Source of the DNA: Antitrichia curtipendula
Lineage: Eukaryota > Streptophyta > Bryopsida > Hypnales > Leucodontaceae
Assembly: GCA_951230915.1 (NCBI GenBank)
Contig: OX579634.1
Span: 15,712,725 to 15,776,724 of the forward strand
Length of the DNA stretch: 64,000 nucleotides
Direction of reading: 5' to 3'
In this document: positions 59,371 through 64,000 of the stretch, in pieces
How positions within the stretch are numbered: the stretch's first letter is position 1
Layout of the letters: each line of letters opens with the position of its first letter
Program-made: the position numbers and the translations under genes
Notes under the pieces: generated by a model
What the model was told of the DNA's origin: nothing
Databases searched by the model: none
What the model saw: only the letters and a program-made list of their open reading frames with translations

Positions 59371-62300
59371 CAAGAACAAGGGTTCTCTCAGTGCTCAATT
59401 TTAAATTTTCACCTTGATTTGATAAATGTAAAAAATTGCCCACATTTTGTGATTGCTTAATGTTGTATTTCTACACCTTCCATATATTAGTGACCTAATA
59501 TATGGTTCCAACTTCAAAATTCATAACTAATTTCATGAAGGATAAAAATATGAAAGGACTTGAGTTACATGTCAACTTCATTTGTCTTTATTTTAATTTC
59601 AAAGATTTAAAAAAAAAATACTTCACGCCTCTTCTTCTTCAAATTGCAAATCAACTCTTATGAGGGCACTTTATAAGCCACCTACCTCAGGGTAGCACGC
59701 ACACTTCTACCCAATATTGCATTCTAATTTTGATCTCTAATTTGGAATTTCGAGCTACTAAAACCACCATCTTGCTTCTCCACGTTAAGAATAGTGCCCT
59801 CCAGTTCATGCATTTTCAAGGACGAGTTCTATTGCAGAATGAGCAATGCTGGCCAATTCCTCCACGGAACGTCGGGCACTGCTCGGGCACATTCTATGCA
59901 GGAGCTTGCCATGAGCTCACCCTGCCAGCTTGCTCCTGGCTTGCTCCTGCGCAGAATGCACCCCACCCAGTGCGTTCTCTAGTACGTTCCTGTCTGGTGA
60001 TTTGATGATTTGAGATGGAAGCCAACATCACGAGCAAAATGGCAAGTTCAAAACAAAACAAGACGGCAAGCTTGTTGAAAAAGGAGTAAAGAGCTACTTG
60101 GGTTTTAGAATCATAGAGCCTGCCTCTAATCTCATTGACGACAAAACATATAAATATATTTGACATGTAACTTAGTCTTCAGCAACAACTATGAATTTAC
60201 AGCCCCTGTAGCTATGGACATCTGCTTGAGACTTCTATGGCAAAAACTTCTATGTGAAAAGGAAACTTGAAGATGAATTTGAATGGTTTTTGTTTGCCAC
60301 CAATAAATCAATATTGACAACTTCGATTGCGGAGAAGTTTCCTCTGGAAGTTTACATGATTCAACTTCACTTTCACCTCTCACGGTGTGTTTCATTGATA
60401 CTATGTTACAGTTTGAAGAAGGTTTTGCAATTTCAAGCCTATGATGTCTTTTAAAAACATCCAAATCACCATGGATTAGGATTTTCTGTTGCTAGCTTCC
60501 AGACATGTGACAGGATCTGAGCATGAAAAATTCTGTGCTCTTTGTGTACGTGTCAAACAAAATGAAAACTCCCTAACTTCCGGTGTTATGTGTACTAACA
60601 AAGTAGATGGAATAATCTCCTCATGATTGACCTACTTCATTTTCATTCCCCATGATCAATGTCCAAAAATCATTGAGGATTCTAGCTAGTCATATTGAAA
60701 ATCTTGTTGTTGTGATAAGAGGTGAGCAAAAGCTATGGAATAGTGAGCAATCATTTGTGTAGTATATCCTCTCCAGCACATTCCATAGACAGTATTGAAC
60801 AGCAGATTGAACACATGAAATCTATTAATGCCCATCTCAAGAATCAATCACGTTGCCACTGCGATCATCATCTTTTAGCCTTGATTCTAGGCCAGCGGCT
60901 GCTCTCTAAATGAGCTTCACATCATTGCACGTGGACATTATTATCATTTATGTGTTCATTCTTCCAAGAATCATCTCCCGCATCAAAACTTTCCATAACA
61001 TATCCACTGAATAAGCACTGCATGGAGAGTATGGCGAATATCAGTACTACAACAACATGTACAATGCCTGTGCTAGATGGATCCAGCTTGAGTTAATATC
61101 ACCTGAAAACCCGGCAGCATAAACATTCAGTAACGTAATCTGGAAGGTATGTAATTCTCTAAAGCAATCGAAGCTAGGCAACATGAGATCGGCACTTCTG
61201 AAAGTCAAGAAGCACAATTGACAACCGCAAGGCATTGACTGATTAACATTAATTACATAGTACGTGTGCAAATTATTCAAGTACAAACCACCTGCATGTT
61301 ATGATAGAACGCACACATTCTACGGCAGGGCTGTTGAAGTTGCAGTGGAGGAGACAAATGGCGAGAGCAACGGAGGCAAGCCAGGGAAGAGGCAGTGCAT
61401 GTGGACAGCACACTTAGGGTTTCCGTAACCATGGCATCGTCATGCGCGCATTGCCCCACGCTGGGTTCTCTTCCGACTCCGTCATTCCTCTTGCTCATTC
61501 ATTACCAAAGAGAAACAAAGTGAATAACGTACCGTCAACGAAGGATCATAAAACCCTAATACAACGTCTGCACAATGTGGCGCTAACCGGAAACATTCAG
61601 GCTCCACAGGTCAGGCACGCAGTGCGACGCGACAGATCTCCCATAGGAATCATCACAACGGAGCAATGATCCCAAACGTGATTTTTATAAGTAGCTAGGG
61701 TTGGGATAAACACTGCTAAATGTGCTAAGTAATCAAATTTAACACTGATAATACACATTTTCTGTAGCTATAAGTTCATTGCGTAGAAATTTTGCTAAAG
61801 TTAGTCACATTTGGGAACTCTGCAACGGAATCGGCCAATCGATCTCTGACATTTCAGCTGGTAAGAGCGTGGTCGACAAATGAAATGCCAGTCGACGTTC
61901 TCAGCAGTTAAGAAAAGATAGATCATGTGACTATGGGCGATTCAGTTGCGAGAACGAAATGAACTAAAACCCCGACGAAGTAAAGAAGAATTATTCTAAA
62001 ACACTGATTCAATCGTCACAGATACTGACACAAGATTGTTGTTGTATACATGGGAGACATAAAATTGAGCAACGAAACTAAGTCTGGATAAGAAACTACA
62101 TCTCCAGATGCTAAAAATGAGCATCCAGCAATCTTGTGCACCCGAATCCGCTTGTCGGAACTGTAGTATTGATCACCATGGTACCAAGAATCAAAGAGCG
62201 CACTGCAGAATGAAGCGTTACAAGTTACCCGCATGCCTCCGTAACCTACTTTCCTGCGGAATTAAGTAGAGAGTTCATGTACACCCACATGATCACAAAG

Positions 62301-64000
62301 CAATTAATTAAAAAGATGAGCACAGTCGCAGTGCCACCGGTACAACAGGATAGTACGAGTGCCAAAGTTCAAAACCTAAAATTAAAGCCGCAACGGTACT
62401 ACAACCTCGTATCGTAGAACCTTGGAAAACAATCATCACCGCAATTTGCGAGCTCGCAGAATCGTCTTTGTCAAGTGCAGGTACAACAATCATTCAGGTA
62501 CCTCCTTTCTTTATCCATTCTTTAATCTTGCTTTCAATTTTAGTCTCTTTCCGAATTTCCTAAGTGTGATACAAACTACATGTGCTTCGCTTCATTTTGC
62601 TAGTTTAGCTTAGTGCAAGATAAGAGTACTTGCAAATGATCCAAAATTGTCAAAATACACAAAATGCTACATAGTATGCCATTTTTTTACCATTTCTTGA
62701 AACTGAAATTAAAAAGAACGAGGAGTCTGAATAGTATGAATCAATTCAATGTCATGTAGATACCATTGATAGAGCTTCAAGAAAAATATTTGAATGTAAA
62801 AAAGCTAATATTCCATATAATGCAGTTCATTTTGCTGTTCCATCGCCGTGGTCACGTACTCAGAGAGACGAAGAGCCACACCCAAGCGATACATCCGATC
62901 GAAGTTCAGTGCTCTCGCAAAACATTTATCATCAGCATAACCAGTCGCCGCATGCAAGGATCGACCAGAGAATTAATTGTAAATTCGTAGCCCGAGCCAT
63001 GCCGGAAGAGATTGTGTTTCACAAAAAAAATTAGTTTGGTAGGATAGTGTAACCTTGTTTCTTTCTTCTTCAATCTTCTTTTCGCCAGGTGCTGTCCTTG
63101 GTCCATTCGTATTACATTGCTTGGTTCACTTTGGAATATAATCGAGAGTTTCAAAAAAAGAAAGATAGATTAGTTGACACAAGAGCTATGACGAGTTTGA
63201 CCCGAGATCCTTGTAAGCCGCTCGATCGAATATCTCTTCGGTTGACAGCGTCTGGTAGTACACTGACCGAGAATACAATTCGCAAGTCGGTAGTACACTT
63301 TTTGAACGAGATCGTAGTTTCTCCCAGTCTACCTTGAGGTTCTTGCATTGCGTGCCGCTACGATCTTGTACTACGAGCCTGTACTACCTCTCTACTACCA
63401 ACTCTCTGCTATCACACCGATCTACCGAAAAATACCATAAATTAAGGAAGTGGTCGTATGATTGTTGTACTGCACGATGACACCATTTCGCTAATCTGTC
63501 GTGATGAACTTTATACGAGGTTCTACGAAACAAGCTTGTAGTACCCCTGGCGGCTGTAATTTTAGGTCTGAACGTTGGCAGTAGTACAGCCTTGTACTCG
63601 TTGCAATGTAACTGGTCTAAGTTGTGTTTGTGATGTTTTGGAGCTCTTTTGCTACTTAATCCCTCAGGAGAGCAGGTTTCGGAAGCATTCAGAGGTGACT
63701 TATGGTGCTTCATTCTGCAGAGGGCTGCTGACTGCTCATGGTGCTGATACAGTGAGGATTCGGTTGCTCGTTCTTGGCACTTGGAGATGTACTTCTCATT
63801 CGGACGTCTTATCGTTTCTCAGTTTTGTATCGACACTGGAATTGCTAGTTCTGTTTTCTTTTTGGAAATCTGTCGCCAGTCCCGTGGACTCGGTATGTTT
63901 TTTGTAGGGTTAGCACCCAATTGAGCAGCCGACGTGTTAGTGGTTCTGTGCCTTCATGATACGTTTCTCCGGTTCTTTTGGGTATCCACGGTAGGAACAG
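59371..64000. other. Gene-free or unresolved region to the window end
   Basis: 59.4-61 kb is AT-rich. 61.3-64 kb is more balanced in composition and could hold exons of a gene that continues beyond the window. The ORFs seen (for example 61277-61498 minus, 62016-62234 minus, 63575-63907 plus) are short, and none can be tied to a family with confidence. Confidence 0.35.

Noticed and set aside
62016..62234. Minus-strand ORF with an SDKRIRVHKIAG..ASGD stretch, vaguely like a proteasome beta-subunit segment
   Set aside because: The similarity is short, no neighbouring exon continues it, and the splice sites are not convincing. It stays unassigned.
1..64000. CRISPR arrays, operons, bacterial attachment sites or rRNA
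   Set aside because: The window is plant nuclear DNA. The tandem repeats seen lack regular spacers, and no rRNA or clear tRNA sequence was recognised.

Overview
The window is a piece of nuclear genome from a land plant. Two spliced genes support this: an alkaline/neutral invertase (GH100 family) and a vacuolar amino acid transporter of the AVT1 type, both with plant exon structure and GT-AG introns. A LINE of the plant L1 type, with a zf-CCHC knuckle and a C-terminal zf-RVT domain, and CACTA and Tourist-like MITEs agree. The sequence is AT-rich, genes are far apart (two clear genes in 64 kb), and a Tc1-like DD34E transposase is present, which is unusual in flowering plants. A non-seed plant (lycophyte, fern or bryophyte) or a large-genome gymnosperm is my guess, but the species cannot be fixed from the sequence.

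Layout: 0.2-2.0 kb, an open but catalytically altered Tc1-like transposase. 2-8 kb, AT-rich DNA with a 200-base assembly gap, two diverged LTR-like repeat blocks and a fold-back element. 9-13.2 kb, several non-autonomous DNA elements, three of them back to back. 14.1-21.0 kb, a decayed LINE. 21.4-23.4 kb, a three-level nest of small elements. 24-36 kb, gene-free DNA with more MITEs and simple repeats. 37.5-40.6 kb (+), the amino acid transporter. 41-49 kb, repeats and gene-free DNA. 49.2-52.1 kb (-), the invertase, whose upstream region (52.7-53.3 kb) carries a tandemly duplicated segment with TATA-like boxes. 54-58.4 kb, a second dense MITE cluster. 58.4-64 kb, no gene that I can support.

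The main signal is a group of short elements that appear to insert at TTAA. One set has ends beginning CCCC(T/A)AAA, the other has ends beginning GGTAG or GGTA/GGCA. Several copies have an exact TTAA at both ends. One insertion lies inside a related element at a site where the uninterrupted relatives carry a plain TTAA, which is paralogous empty-site evidence for the target. None encodes a transposase here, so an autonomous partner elsewhere is inferred. piggyBac, Kolobok and Sola3-type transposases all use TTAA, and the sequence alone does not choose between them. The two host genes are unrelated in function: one is expected to move amino acids across the vacuolar membrane, the other to cleave sucrose in the cytosol.
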